Below, one piece after another: positions 1-8,540 of a stretch of DNA of 64,000 bases. A program made the position numbers and the translations under genes. Positions within the stretch are counted from its first letter, which is position 1. Each line of letters starts with the position of its first letter. The notes under the pieces are model-generated. The model searched no databases. It worked only from the letters and a program-made list of their open reading frames with translations, and was not told the origin of the DNA. The DNA lies in assembly GCF_016865425.1 (NCBI RefSeq), contig NZ_AP023355.1, positions 4,896,198 through 4,960,197 of the forward strand, in the 5' to 3' direction. This DNA is from Actinocatenispora thailandica. Lineage in GTDB: Bacteria > Actinomycetota > Actinomycetes > Mycobacteriales > Micromonosporaceae.

Positions 1-707
1 TCGCGGATGAACTGCTTGTCCATCGCCCGCTGCGGGCGGCCCGGCTGCCACTCCTCGACGGCCCAGAACCGGGACGAGTCGGAGGTCAGCACCTCGTCGG
101 CGAGCACCAGCTGTCCCTCGGCGTCGATGCCGAACTCCAGCTTGGTGTCGGCGATGATGATGCCGCGCTCGCGCGCCAGTTCGGCACCGCGCCGGTACAC
201 CTCCAGCGTCAGGTCACGGATGCGGCCGGTCAGCTCGGCACCGAACTCCTCGGTCACGTCGTCGAGGGTGATGAACTCGTCGTGCCCCTCGGTCGCCTTG
301 GTGGTCGGCGTGAAGATCGGCTCCGGCAGCTTCGACCCCTCGACCAGCCCGGCCGGCAACTCGACACCCGACACCGCGCCCTGCTTCTCGTATTCCTGGA
401 GACCGAGCCCGGCCAGGTAGCCGCGGGCGATGCACTCCACCGGCAGCATCTTCAGCGGCCTGCAGCGCACCGCGCGGCCCGCCCACTCCGCCGGCACGTC
501 GGTACCGGAGATCACGTGGTTGGGCACCAGGTCGGCGAGCTGGTCGAACCACCACAGCGACAGCTGGGTCAGCAGCTTGCCCTTGTCCGGGATCGGCGTG
601 GGCAGCACCACGTCGTAGACCGAGATCTTGTCCGAGGCGACCAGGATGATGTCGCCGTTGTCGTCCTCGTACAGGTCACGGATCTTGCCGCTGTACACGT
701 GCTTCAC
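1..707 (-). CDS. purC: Phosphoribosylaminoimidazole-succinocarboxamide synthase (SAICAR synthetase), 3' end cut by window
   Basis: This cytoplasmic enzyme joins aspartate to CAIR using ATP in purine synthesis. The 235 visible residues begin with the typical short N-terminal start MKHVYSGKIRDLYE, then show VECIARGYLAG in the nucleotide-binding half and IIADTKLEFG followed by DEVLTSDSSRFW, both signatures of the PurC family. The GTG start at 707 is preceded by AGGAG at suitable spacing, and no other start fits the family N-terminus. The C-terminal part lies outside the window, so whether other pur genes follow cannot be seen. Identification rests on family knowledge and is very secure. Confidence 0.95.
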   Translation of the reverse strand, partial: MKHVYSGKIRDLYEDDNGDIILVASDKISVYDVVLPTPIPDKGKLLTQLSLWWFDQLADLVPNHVISGTDVPAEWAGRAVRCRPLKMLPVECIARGYLAGLGLQEYEKQGAVSGVELPAGLVEGSKLPEPIFTPTTKATEGHDEFITLDDVTEEFGAELTGRIRDLTLEVYRRGAELARERGIIIADTKLEFGIDAEGQLVLADEVLTSDSSRFWAVEEWQPGRPQRAMDKQFIR

Positions 708-855
708 TGCTGCTCCTGCCCCGGTCCCGGTCCACTGCCCAGCGCGTTGCTCCTGGCCAGCCTGCCACGTCGGGTCGCGGGCGGGTTCGTGGACCCCGGC
801 AGCACGGCCGCGGGCCCGTCCGGCGCTGGGGGCCGGGCGGACCCGCGGTGACGGT

Positions 856-887
856 GGGCCGGCTCGCCGGTTGCGGCGAGCCGGCCC
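856..887 (-). terminator. Perfect 14-bp hairpin between the S53 protease gene and purC
   Basis: Positions 856-869 pair perfectly with 874-887 around a 4-base GTTG loop. It lies 25 bases past the stop of the leftward protease gene and about 150 bases before purC, so it probably ends the protease transcript. No T-run follows, which is usual for actinobacterial terminators. The rest of 708-911 shows no gene. Confidence 0.6.
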
Positions 888-911
888 CCTGCGTGCGTCA
901 ACAGCCGCCGA

Positions 912-3900
912 TCATGCCTTCTTCAGCGTGATCGAGACCGTTACCGTCTTCCCCTCCTTGATCGTCACGCTCTTCACCTGCGGCTGGTAGCCGTCCTTGG
1001 CGTAGATGACGGTCAGCGGGTTGTTCCGGTAGTCCAGCCACAGCGCGTAGTGACCGTCCTTGTCGGTCTTCAGCGTGTAGCTGGCGGTCCAGCTGTCGAT
1101 CTGGACGGTGACGCCGGCGAGCGGGGTGACGTTGCCCTTCCCGTCGTCGCCGGACACGGTGCCGGTGATCTTGCCCCAGGTGGACGGCGGCTGCACGTGC
1201 ATCGTGACCTTCACCGGCGCCACCCCGTACGGGGTGTCCGTGCTCAGGCCGATGCCCGCGGTGTAGTCGCCGGGCTGGGTGATCTCCGGGACCGAGGCGT
1301 CCAGGCTCACCTTGATGCGCTTGCTCTCGCCCGGTGCCAGGGTGAACTGCGTGCGGTTCAGGGACATCCAGGTGACGTCCGAGTTCCCACCCTGGTCGTA
1401 GCCGCCGAGCACCTCGGAGGTGGCCACCGGCGGCACGAACGCACCGCCGGGGTTACCGCCGATCGCGTAGAACCCGATGCTGCTGCCCGACCGGTACAGC
1501 GAGGTGTTCGCGTTGGGCAGCGGGCTCCACGAGTCGTCCTGCGGGTTGTAGGCGTAGCCCTGGTTGGTGATGGCGGCACCGTTGCCGGTGACACCACCCG
1601 AGACCAGCAGCAGCCCGTTGGCCGCCGTCGAGGCCGACCCCCACAGGTCGATGGGCAGGTCCGCGACCTGGGTCCAGGTGTCCGCACCCGGGTCGTAGGC
1701 GTAGGTGTGCTTGCTCGACGAGGACGCCGAACCGCCGGCGCAGTAGATCTTGCCGGACAGCGCGCCACACGACAGCCACGAGGTGGCCTCCGGGTAGTCC
1801 GCCGCCTGCGCCCACGAGTCGCTCGCCGGGTCGTACACCGTCACGGCCTTCTGGCCGCAGGTGCTGGTGCAGCCACCGATCGAGTACAGCTTGCCGTCCA
1901 GCACCGCGCTACCCGCACCGGCGTAGATCGACGGTGCCGACGTGCCGGTGGACCAGCTGTTGCTCGCCGGGTCGTAGATCTCCAGCTTGGTGTCCGGGTT
2001 GCCGTCGGCACCCCAGCCACCGACCACGTAGAACTTGCCGTCGATGAACCCGTGCGCGGGGTTGCCCTCGCGCACGTCGGCGGCGCTGGCCAGCTGGCTC
2101 CAGCTGCCGTCCGACGGGTCGTAGACGTACAGGTCCTTCGTGTCGGCCGAGCCGTTGTAGCCGAAGGCCGAGTACACCTTGCCGTTGTAGACACCGACGG
2201 CGTTGTCCTGGATCGCGGTCGGCGCGTTCGCGATCGTGGTCCAGGCGTCGTCGGCGGCCGGTACCTCGGACGGCGGGTTCTCCGCCTTGCCCTTGGTGCC
2301 GGCGATCCGGGTGGGCGTGGTGTGCGCCTTCACCTTGTGCAGCGGGGCACCGGTCGACTTCGACTGCATCTGGAAGCCGCCCGGCTGCTCACCGACCTTG
2401 ACCGTCGCCGGCTGGCCGCCGGTGTTGGTCACCGTGACGGCGCCGGTGGCGGTGCCGCCCCAGCCCACGGTCTTCTTGATCGACGTCTTGTTGACGCTGA
2501 TCTGCCCCGCGGTCAGGGTGAAGTCCGCGCGGGTGACGTCGTCGGTGGCAACCGACACCGACTGCGACACCGACTGGTAGCCGCCCTTGCTGGCGGTGAA
2601 CGGGTGCGCACCGGTCAGCGAGGAGAACATCCAGTAGAAACCGCCGTCGACCGCGTCGGTGGTACTCGCGGTCTCCGCCGGCTTGTCGTCGCTGCTCACC
2701 GAGGCGGACTTGATGCCGTCACCGGTGTTCGCGTCCTTGACCTGGCCCGCGACGAGACCGCCGTGCACCGGCGCGCAGTAGGCGTCACCGACGAAGACGT
2801 CGTCCAGCTCCCAGTACCAGCCGTAGTGGCCGGTGAAGTGGAACCGGACCTGCACCGCGGACTGGTTCGCCGCCTCCGGTACCTGCACCTCCTGGTGACC
2901 GGAGGTGATCCCGGTGGTCTCGTGCCAGACGTTGCTCCAGTTCGCACCGCCGTCGACGGAGACGTCCACGTCGGCCACCTGGTTGGAGTAGCCGTCGTAG
3001 TACGTGTCGAAGCCGACGGCCGGCGAGTCCACCGCGGACAGGTCGGTGACCGGCGAGGTCAGCGTCGTGTCCTCGGTCTTGGACGAACCGAGGTGGTCGC
3101 TGTCGATGATGGCGAAGCCGCCGTCGCCGCCGGTCTTGTTGCCCCGGTTGCCGTCGTCGGTGAAGCTCCAGCCGCCGTCGCCGGTGGCGTCGGTGACCGT
3201 CCAACCGTCCGGCGCGGTGGTGCCGTCGAACGACTGGTTGGTGCCGTCGTACTTCTTCGTGTAGCCCGGCGCGGCGCAGGTGGTCGCGTCGGTCAGCAGC
3301 TGCACGTTGTGGTGGACGTCGGCATCCCCGACGTGCACCGCGGTGTCCACGCCGGTGTAGCCCGGCAGCTCGGAGCTGACGTGCAGGGTGTAGTCCTTGT
3401 CGGCCGGCAGGTCGACGGAGAACTTGCCGTTGTACGGGTTGGTGTAGACCGGCCCGCCGGGCATGCCGTCCACGGTGACCTTGGAGTACAGCGGCCAGCC
3501 GTGCCCGGAGCCGTCGGTGACGGTACCGGTGACGGTGTGCTTCTGCACCGGCGACAGGGCGAAGTTCGCCGTGACGGTGCCGCCGTCCTCGACGGTGACC
3601 GACGCGGTCTTGTCCTGGTAGCCGTAGGCCGACGCGGTGGCGGTGTAGTCACCCGGCGGCAGGGTCAGCGTGTAGCTGCCGTCCGCGCCGCTGGTGGCCT
3701 GGTTGTCGCCGACCTTGACGGTCGCGCCGGAGATGGCCGAGCCGCTGCCGGCGTCGGTCACCGAGCCGGACACCACGCCGTGCGGACCGCTGCGGAACGC
3801 GGCCAGTCCGTCCGGCGTGCCCAGGCCGGTCGGCCCGTCGTAGCCGGTACCGGCGGTGCACAGGTATGCCGGGTCGCAGCTGCCGTTCGCCCCGTCGGTG

Positions 3901-5048
3901 ACGTCGTTGAGCGCACCGGCGTTGGTGTACGGGTAGGCGTTCGGGTAGCTGCCCGCGACCGGGGTACCGGCGGTGGCGTAGACCCCGGCGATGATCGGGG
4001 ACGCCGCGCTGGTGCCGCCGTACTGCGCCCAGCCGGACGCCTGGTAGCTGTTGTAGACCGCGACGCCGGTCTCCGGGTCGGAGACCGCGGACACGTCCGA
4101 GACGGCACGCATGTCACAGCCGGTGTCCTGCTGGAACGCCGGCTTCGGCTCGTACATCGAGCAACCCGAGCCGGGGCCGCCGTACGAGTTGTGCCAGACG
4201 CTCTCCGACCATCCGCGGTCGCTGTTGTCGCGCACCAGCGAGGTGCCGCCGACCGAGGTGACGTACTGCGAGGCCGCGGGGAACGCGACACCGTAGTCGC
4301 TGTCACCGGACGAAACGGTGATCGCCACGCCGGGGTGGTTGTAGTACTCCTCCTCGTAGGTCAGCTCGTCGGCGGACTCGCCGCTGCCGGGCTGCGAGGT
4401 GTATCCGGTGCCGTACGAGTTCGACACGTACTTGGCGCCCATCGACACCGCGGTGTTGACCGAGGTGCCGAGGTCGTCGAAGTTGGCGCTGTCGCCCTCG
4501 ACCAGCAGGATGTGCGCGTTGGGCGCGATCGCGGAGACCATGTCGAGGTCGAGGGCGATCTCGCCGGCCCAGCCGGAGTCCGGGCTCGGGTAGTCGGTGC
4601 CGCCGCGCTGGTCCACCTTCTGGAAGCACCCGTTGTCGGTGGTGCAGGCGGGCAGGCCGTACTGCTCGCGGTAGACCGCGAGGTCGGACTCGGCGTTCGG
4701 GTTGTCGTACGCGTCGACGATCGCCACGGTCTGGCCCGCCCCGCCGTTGTCCGGCAGGTTGTAGGCGCTGCGCAGGTCGGTCGGCCCGTACCCGGACGGG
4801 GTGTCGTTCGGCTGCAGGCCCTTCGCACCGGCCACATCGGTACGACGCAACGAGAAGCAGGTGAACTCGCCGGCCTTGGCCGGCCCGCAGACCTGCTCCA
4901 CGTTCGGGCGTGCAGTGGTGGCGTCCCCGGACGGCGCGGCGAGTACCGGGGTCTGCGTACCCAGGCCGCCCAGTGCCACCGCCGAGGCGACGGCGAGGCC
5001 GTACATGCCGGCTCTCACGCGTCGGTGCAGCGTTCTCTTACTGTGCAT
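912..5048 (-). CDS. Secreted sedolisin-family (S53) serine-carboxyl peptidase with carboxypeptidase-regulatory-like and Kelch domains
   Basis: This protein of about 1378 residues starts with a signal peptide (residues 1-38, ending VLAAPS). The catalytic domain spans about 85-415: E163 and D167 fit the E-x3-D pair, D249 in SSGD the oxyanion aspartate, and S347 in GGTSAAS the nucleophile. After it come two carboxypeptidase-regulatory-like beta domains, a jelly-roll-like segment rich in paired aspartates, a third such beta domain, a Kelch-type propeller made of repeats containing YDP..SW, and a last beta domain. The usual large sedolisin propeptide seems missing. The ATG at 5048 is chosen over the TTG one codon earlier because GGAGG lies 6 bases before it. 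The protein is likely exported and degrades extracellular protein; its substrate is unknown. Confidence 0.88.
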   Translation of the reverse strand: MHSKRTLHRRVRAGMYGLAVASAVALGGLGTQTPVLAAPSGDATTARPNVEQVCGPAKAGEFTCFSLRRTDVAGAKGLQPNDTPSGYGPTDLRSAYNLPDNGGAGQTVAIVDAYDNPNAESDLAVYREQYGLPACTTDNGCFQKVDQRGGTDYPSPDSGWAGEIALDLDMVSAIAPNAHILLVEGDSANFDDLGTSVNTAVSMGAKYVSNSYGTGYTSQPGSGESADELTYEEEYYNHPGVAITVSSGDSDYGVAFPAASQYVTSVGGTSLVRDNSDRGWSESVWHNSYGGPGSGCSMYEPKPAFQQDTGCDMRAVSDVSAVSDPETGVAVYNSYQASGWAQYGGTSAASPIIAGVYATAGTPVAGSYPNAYPYTNAGALNDVTDGANGSCDPAYLCTAGTGYDGPTGLGTPDGLAAFRSGPHGVVSGSVTDAGSGSAISGATVKVGDNQATSGADGSYTLTLPPGDYTATASAYGYQDKTASVTVEDGGTVTANFALSPVQKHTVTGTVTDGSGHGWPLYSKVTVDGMPGGPVYTNPYNGKFSVDLPADKDYTLHVSSELPGYTGVDTAVHVGDADVHHNVQLLTDATTCAAPGYTKKYDGTNQSFDGTTAPDGWTVTDATGDGGWSFTDDGNRGNKTGGDGGFAIIDSDHLGSSKTEDTTLTSPVTDLSAVDSPAVGFDTYYDGYSNQVADVDVSVDGGANWSNVWHETTGITSGHQEVQVPEAANQSAVQVRFHFTGHYGWYWELDDVFVGDAYCAPVHGGLVAGQVKDANTGDGIKSASVSSDDKPAETASTTDAVDGGFYWMFSSLTGAHPFTASKGGYQSVSQSVSVATDDVTRADFTLTAGQISVNKTSIKKTVGWGGTATGAVTVTNTGGQPATVKVGEQPGGFQMQSKSTGAPLHKVKAHTTPTRIAGTKGKAENPPSEVPAADDAWTTIANAPTAIQDNAVGVYNGKVYSAFGYNGSADTKDLYVYDPSDGSWSQLASAADVREGNPAHGFIDGKFYVVGGWGADGNPDTKLEIYDPASNSWSTGTSAPSIYAGAGSAVLDGKLYSIGGCTSTCGQKAVTVYDPASDSWAQAADYPEATSWLSCGALSGKIYCAGGSASSSSKHTYAYDPGADTWTQVADLPIDLWGSASTAANGLLLVSGGVTGNGAAITNQGYAYNPQDDSWSPLPNANTSLYRSGSSIGFYAIGGNPGGAFVPPVATSEVLGGYDQGGNSDVTWMSLNRTQFTLAPGESKRIKVSLDASVPEITQPGDYTAGIGLSTDTPYGVAPVKVTMHVQPPSTWGKITGTVSGDDGKGNVTPLAGVTVQIDSWTASYTLKTDKDGHYALWLDYRNNPLTVIYAKDGYQPQVKSVTIKEGKTVTVSITLKKA

Positions 5049-5124
5049 CAAGGTCCTCCCAGCCTCGCTGCACGGAGTTGTCGCCTTTGAGGTGAGGGGT
5101 CCCCGTAGCGATCAACGACCCGGT

Positions 5125-5148
5125 TTGTTACCGGGCTGCCGGTAACAA
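5125..5148. promoter_or_regulatory. Perfect 10-bp inverted repeat upstream of the S53 protease gene
   Basis: TTGTTACCGG and CCGGTAACAA are separated by GCTG, 76 bases before the protease ATG. Position and symmetry suit a repressor operator or a 5'-leader hairpin. No adjacent regulator gene identifies a partner. Confidence 0.5.
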
Positions 5149-5450
5149 TTCCGAAGCTATGGGTAGGCATTCAATGTCTGCCAGATGGCGGAGATGCGTC
5201 ATGGCACCAGCTCGCCACACTGAATCAGTATCAAGCAGTTAAATCAACAAAAAAGTCCATAGGAGCAACAAAGGTCCTGAAACGGCACGCCTGGTAAGCC
5301 GCTGTCCTGAGGGTATGCCCAGGTCAGCGCACCAACGTCCGGTTGCCGACCCCGTTGTGTGCGTGACAGGTTTACTCGGACACGCCCCCGGCGGCACACT
5401 CTCCGCGCACACCCGGGTCGCGGCGTGTCCGGGCAGAGAGTGGAGCATCG
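5149..5450. other. Intergenic region between the protease gene and ubiX
   Basis: This stretch has no convincing gene. Its bases around 5225-5285 are clearly AT-richer than the surroundings (for example an AAAAAA run near 5250), which suits divergent promoters, but no clean -35/-10 pair was fixed. Confidence 0.4.
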
Positions 5451-5483
5451 ATGATCATCGTGGCAGGGGACGCCCTCCGGTGA
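5451..5483 (+). CDS. Possible 10-codon leader peptide overlapping the ubiX start
   Basis: ATG at 5451 opens a frame reading MIIVAGDALR that stops with TGA at 5481-5483, overlapping the GTG start of ubiX in a GTGA arrangement. TGGAG lies 7 bases before the ATG. This could be a translational coupling leader or a chance frame. It is too short to judge by codon use. Confidence 0.22.
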   Translation: MIIVAGDALR

Positions 5484-6169
5484 CCGAACCACGACCGCGC
5501 CGGCTGGTGGTGGGGATCAGCGGCGCGACCGGCATCGCGTACGGCATCCGGGTGCTCGAGCTGGCCCGTACCGTCGGCGTCGAGACACACCTGGTGGTCA
5601 CTCCCGCCGGGCAGCAGACCCGCGCGCACGAGACCGACCTGAGCGCCCGCGGCCTGGCCGAGCTGGCCGACGTCACCTACCGCCCGGCCGACATCGGCGC
5701 CGCGATCGCCTCCGGCTCCTTCCCCGTCGACGGCATGCTGGTGGCGCCGTGCTCGGCCCGTACGCTCGCCGCGGTCGGCTACGGGACGGGCGACAACCTG
5801 CTGACCCGCGCCGCCGACGTCACCCTCAAGGAGCGCCGCCGGCTGGTCCTGATGGTCCGCGAAACGCCGCTGTCGCTCACCCACCTGCGCGCCATGACCG
5901 CCGTCACCGAGGCGGGGGGCATCGTCATGCCGCCGGTACCGGCCTTCTATCTCCGGCCCGCCACCGTCGACGAGCTGGTCACCCACAGCGCCGCCCGAGC
6001 CCTGGACCTGCTCGGCATCGACATCGGCGACCAGCCCCGCTGGGGCGAGGTCAGCGCCGGGCACCGGCACCAGCCGACCCCGTCGCAGCCGACCTCGACG
6101 CGGGACGGCGCGACATCCGACCAGGGCCCGATCTTCGGCCCCGCACCCTCAGGAGCATTTCCGTCATGA
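5480..6169 (+). CDS. ubiX: UbiX-family flavin prenyltransferase
   Basis: UbiX prenylates FMN to make the prenyl-FMN cofactor that UbiD decarboxylases need. The 229-residue protein has the FMN-binding start VGISGATGIAYG, the phosphate/FMN segment VAPCSARTLAAVGYGTGDNL, the basic stretch KERRRLVLMVRETPLS, and the C-terminal PAFYLRP. Family members are about 190-200 residues; this one has about 35 extra low-complexity C-terminal residues rich in Pro, Ser and Thr. The GTG start at 5480 is the first start compatible with the family N-terminus. It overlaps the next gene by four bases (ATGA), so both are translated from one message. Confidence 0.93.
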   Translation: MTEPRPRRLVVGISGATGIAYGIRVLELARTVGVETHLVVTPAGQQTRAHETDLSARGLAELADVTYRPADIGAAIASGSFPVDGMLVAPCSARTLAAVGYGTGDNLLTRAADVTLKERRRLVLMVRETPLSLTHLRAMTAVTEAGGIVMPPVPAFYLRPATVDELVTHSAARALDLLGIDIGDQPRWGEVSAGHRHQPTPSQPTSTRDGATSDQGPIFGPAPSGAFPS

Positions 6170-7653
6170 CACATCTGCGCAGCCTGCGCGACTTCATCGA
6201 CGAGCTGGCCGCGATCGGCGAGATCCAGCAGATCGACGCCGAGGTCGACTGGAACCTGGAGATCGGCGCGATCATCCGTCGCTCGTACGACCTGCGCGCA
6301 CCGGCCCCGCTGTGCACCAACATCACCGGGTACCAGGACAGCGGCTTCCGGGTGCTCGGCGCGCCCGGCGGCCTGAGCAACCCCGAACACCCCCTCGCGC
6401 GCATCGCCCTCGCCCTGGGGCTGCCCGCCGACGCCGCCGGCCGGGACATCATGGAGGCAATCGTCGCCGCGCGCCGACGGCCGGGCGTCCCCCCGGTGCC
6501 GGTCGCCGCCGAGACGGCGCCGTGCAAGCAGAACGTGCTGCGCGGCGACGACATCGACCTGCTGCGGTTCCCCACCCCGCTGATCCACGGCAACGACGGT
6601 GGCCGGTACATCCAGACCTACGGGATGAACATCGTCGCCACCCCGGACGGCTCGTGGACGAACTGGTCGATCAACCGCATGATGATCGCCGGCCGGGACA
6701 CGCTCGCCTGCCTGATCCCGCCGCCGCAGCACCTGGGCATCATCCGCGCCAAGTGGGCCAAGCTGGGCAAGCCGATGCCGATCGTGCTGGCGCTCGGCGT
6801 CGAACCCGCACTGCCCTACGCCGGTGCGATGCCACTGCCCGAGGACGCCGACGAGTCCCACTTCGTCGGCGCCCTGTTCGGCGAGGGCGTCGAGGTGGTC
6901 CCGGCCGAGACCGTCGACCTGCCGGTACCCGCCACCGCCGAGATCGTCATCGAGGGCCACATCGCGCTCGACGACGAGGCGATGGAGGGGCCGATGAACG
7001 AGTACCCGGGGTACAACGCGCACGACGCCTCCCCCAAACCGCTGTTCACCGTCACTGCCATCACCCACCGCGACGGCGCCATCCTGCCGGTGGTGGCCGC
7101 CGGACCGCCGGTCGAGGAGGACCACACCGGTACCGGCACCATGCACGCGGCCGAGATCCTGCACCAGCTGCGCCTGGCGGGCCTGCCGGTCGCGTCCACC
7201 TGGTTCTCGTACGAGTCGGCGCTGCACTGGCTGATCGTGTCGGTCCGGCCGGAGTGGCACGAGGAGACCGGGCTGAGCTCCGAGCAGCTGGCGCAGCGGA
7301 TCGGCGAGGTGGTCTTCGCCGGCAAGGCCGGTTTCGGGGTGCCGAAGGTGCTGCTGGTCGAGGACGACATCGACATCACCAAGGTGGACGAGGTCGTCTG
7401 GGCGTTCGCGACCCGCACGCACCCCGAGCACGGTGAGATCCACTTCCCGCACCGGCCCACCGCCGCGCTGTCGGTCTACCTGGACGAGTCCGAGCGGCAC
7501 ACCTACAACGCCGGCAAGGTGATCTACAACTGCCTGCTCGCCGACCGCTTCGAGAAGGAGGAGCGTCCGGTCAAGGGCAGTTTCGAGCACGGCTGGCCGG
7601 CCGAGATCCAGCAGCGCGTCCTCGACAACTGGCGCCGCTACGGCTACCGCTGA
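6166..7653 (+). CDS. ubiD: UbiD-family prenyl-FMN-dependent (de)carboxylase
   Basis: This 495-residue protein belongs to the UbiD decarboxylases, which act on aromatic or alpha,beta-unsaturated acids with the cofactor from UbiX. Visible family segments are the N-terminal LRDFIDELAAIGEI, the central NWSINRMMI region, FVGALFGEGVEVV, and EIVIEGH followed by EGPMNEYPGY, which carries conserved acidic residues. AGGAG lies 11 bases before the ATG, and the start overlaps the ubiX stop. Respiratory quinone genes are absent nearby, so the substrate may be a phenolic, heteroaromatic or other unsaturated acid rather than a ubiquinone precursor. The substrate cannot be read from sequence. Confidence 0.92.
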   Translation: MTHLRSLRDFIDELAAIGEIQQIDAEVDWNLEIGAIIRRSYDLRAPAPLCTNITGYQDSGFRVLGAPGGLSNPEHPLARIALALGLPADAAGRDIMEAIVAARRRPGVPPVPVAAETAPCKQNVLRGDDIDLLRFPTPLIHGNDGGRYIQTYGMNIVATPDGSWTNWSINRMMIAGRDTLACLIPPPQHLGIIRAKWAKLGKPMPIVLALGVEPALPYAGAMPLPEDADESHFVGALFGEGVEVVPAETVDLPVPATAEIVIEGHIALDDEAMEGPMNEYPGYNAHDASPKPLFTVTAITHRDGAILPVVAAGPPVEEDHTGTGTMHAAEILHQLRLAGLPVASTWFSYESALHWLIVSVRPEWHEETGLSSEQLAQRIGEVVFAGKAGFGVPKVLLVEDDIDITKVDEVVWAFATRTHPEHGEIHFPHRPTAALSVYLDESERHTYNAGKVIYNCLLADRFEKEERPVKGSFEHGWPAEIQQRVLDNWRRYGYR

Positions 7654-7667
7654 GCGAAGCCGCGACG

Positions 7668-7697
7668 GGTGGGGCCCGGTCGTCGCCCGGCCCCACC
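7668..7697. terminator. Hairpin between convergent ubiD and permease genes
   Basis: GGTGGGGCC (7668-7676) pairs with GGCCCCACC (7689-7697). It sits in the 53-base gap between two converging genes and can serve both as a terminator. Confidence 0.55.
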
Positions 7698-7706
7698 CCG
7701 CCCGCG

Positions 7707-8540
7707 TCAGCCCTTCAGCGCACCGCCCAGCGCGAACGAGCCGGACAGCTTTCGCGACATCACCAGGTACAGCACCGCCACCGGGATGCAGTAGAAGATC
7801 GAGAACGCGGCCAGCTGGCCGTACTGCACCCCGCCGTGCTGCGGATCGAAGAACGTGAAGATGCTGACCGAGGCCGGCAGCTGGTTCGGATCGATCAGCA
7901 GGATGAACGGCACGAAGAAGTTGCCCCACATGCCGATGAAGGTGAAGATCGTCACCACGATCACGCCCGGCCACATCAGCGGCAGCACGATCCGGCGCAG
8001 CGTCGCCATCGAGCTCGCCCCGTCGGTCCAGGCCACCTCCTCCAGCTCCACCGGCACGCTGTCCATGAAGTTCTTCATCAGCCAGATCCCGAACGGCAGC
8101 GCCGTCGACCCCATGAACACCGTCGCCGACCACATCTGGTCGATCAGGTTGAGCTGGGTGAACATCGCGTACACCGGGATCATGATCGCGGTGATCGGCA
8201 GCCCGGTGGTGAACAGGATCGTGAGCAGGAACGGCCGCTTGAGCCGGGATCGGTAGCGCGACAACGGATACGCGGCGAGGATCGCCACCACGACCGTGAT
8301 CAGGGTGCCGCCGCCACACAGCACCAACCCGTTGAGCAGCGGCCGGAACAGGATGTCCACCGTGGTCACGTGGGCGAAGTTGGCGCCGGTGAGGTGCTTC
8401 GGCCACTCCACCTTCAACGTCTGGCCCTGCGCCACCGAGGTGGTGAGCACCCACAGCAACGGCACCAGGAACGCGATGCCGATGCCGGCGAGCGCGACGT
8501 TCGCGGCGACCTTGCCCGCCGCCTGTACCGACTTGGCCAT
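7707..8540 (-). CDS. Sugar ABC transporter permease, MalG type
   Basis: This 277-residue inner-membrane permease has about six hydrophobic segments, starting with a transmembrane helix near residues 15-35. The EAA loop, which docks on the ATPase, reads EVAWTDGASSMATLRRIVLPL. It is the last gene of a leftward operon after the binding protein and MalF-type permease. Its ATG overlaps the permease stop by one base (TGATG). No ATPase gene is in the operon. In actinobacteria such carbohydrate importers commonly share one MsiK-type ATPase, so energy is probably supplied in trans (inference). Confidence 0.92.
   Translation of the reverse strand: MAKSVQAAGKVAANVALAGIGIAFLVPLLWVLTTSVAQGQTLKVEWPKHLTGANFAHVTTVDILFRPLLNGLVLCGGGTLITVVVAILAAYPLSRYRSRLKRPFLLTILFTTGLPITAIMIPVYAMFTQLNLIDQMWSATVFMGSTALPFGIWLMKNFMDSVPVELEEVAWTDGASSMATLRRIVLPLMWPGVIVVTIFTFIGMWGNFFVPFILLIDPNQLPASVSIFTFFDPQHGGVQYGQLAAFSIFYCIPVAVLYLVMSRKLSGSFALGGALKG

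Noticed and set aside
1050-5090. A very long rightward open frame opposite the S53 gene
   Set aside because: It is the antisense of a well-supported protease gene and has a Gly/Arg/Val-rich composition with no domain; high GC keeps such frames open.
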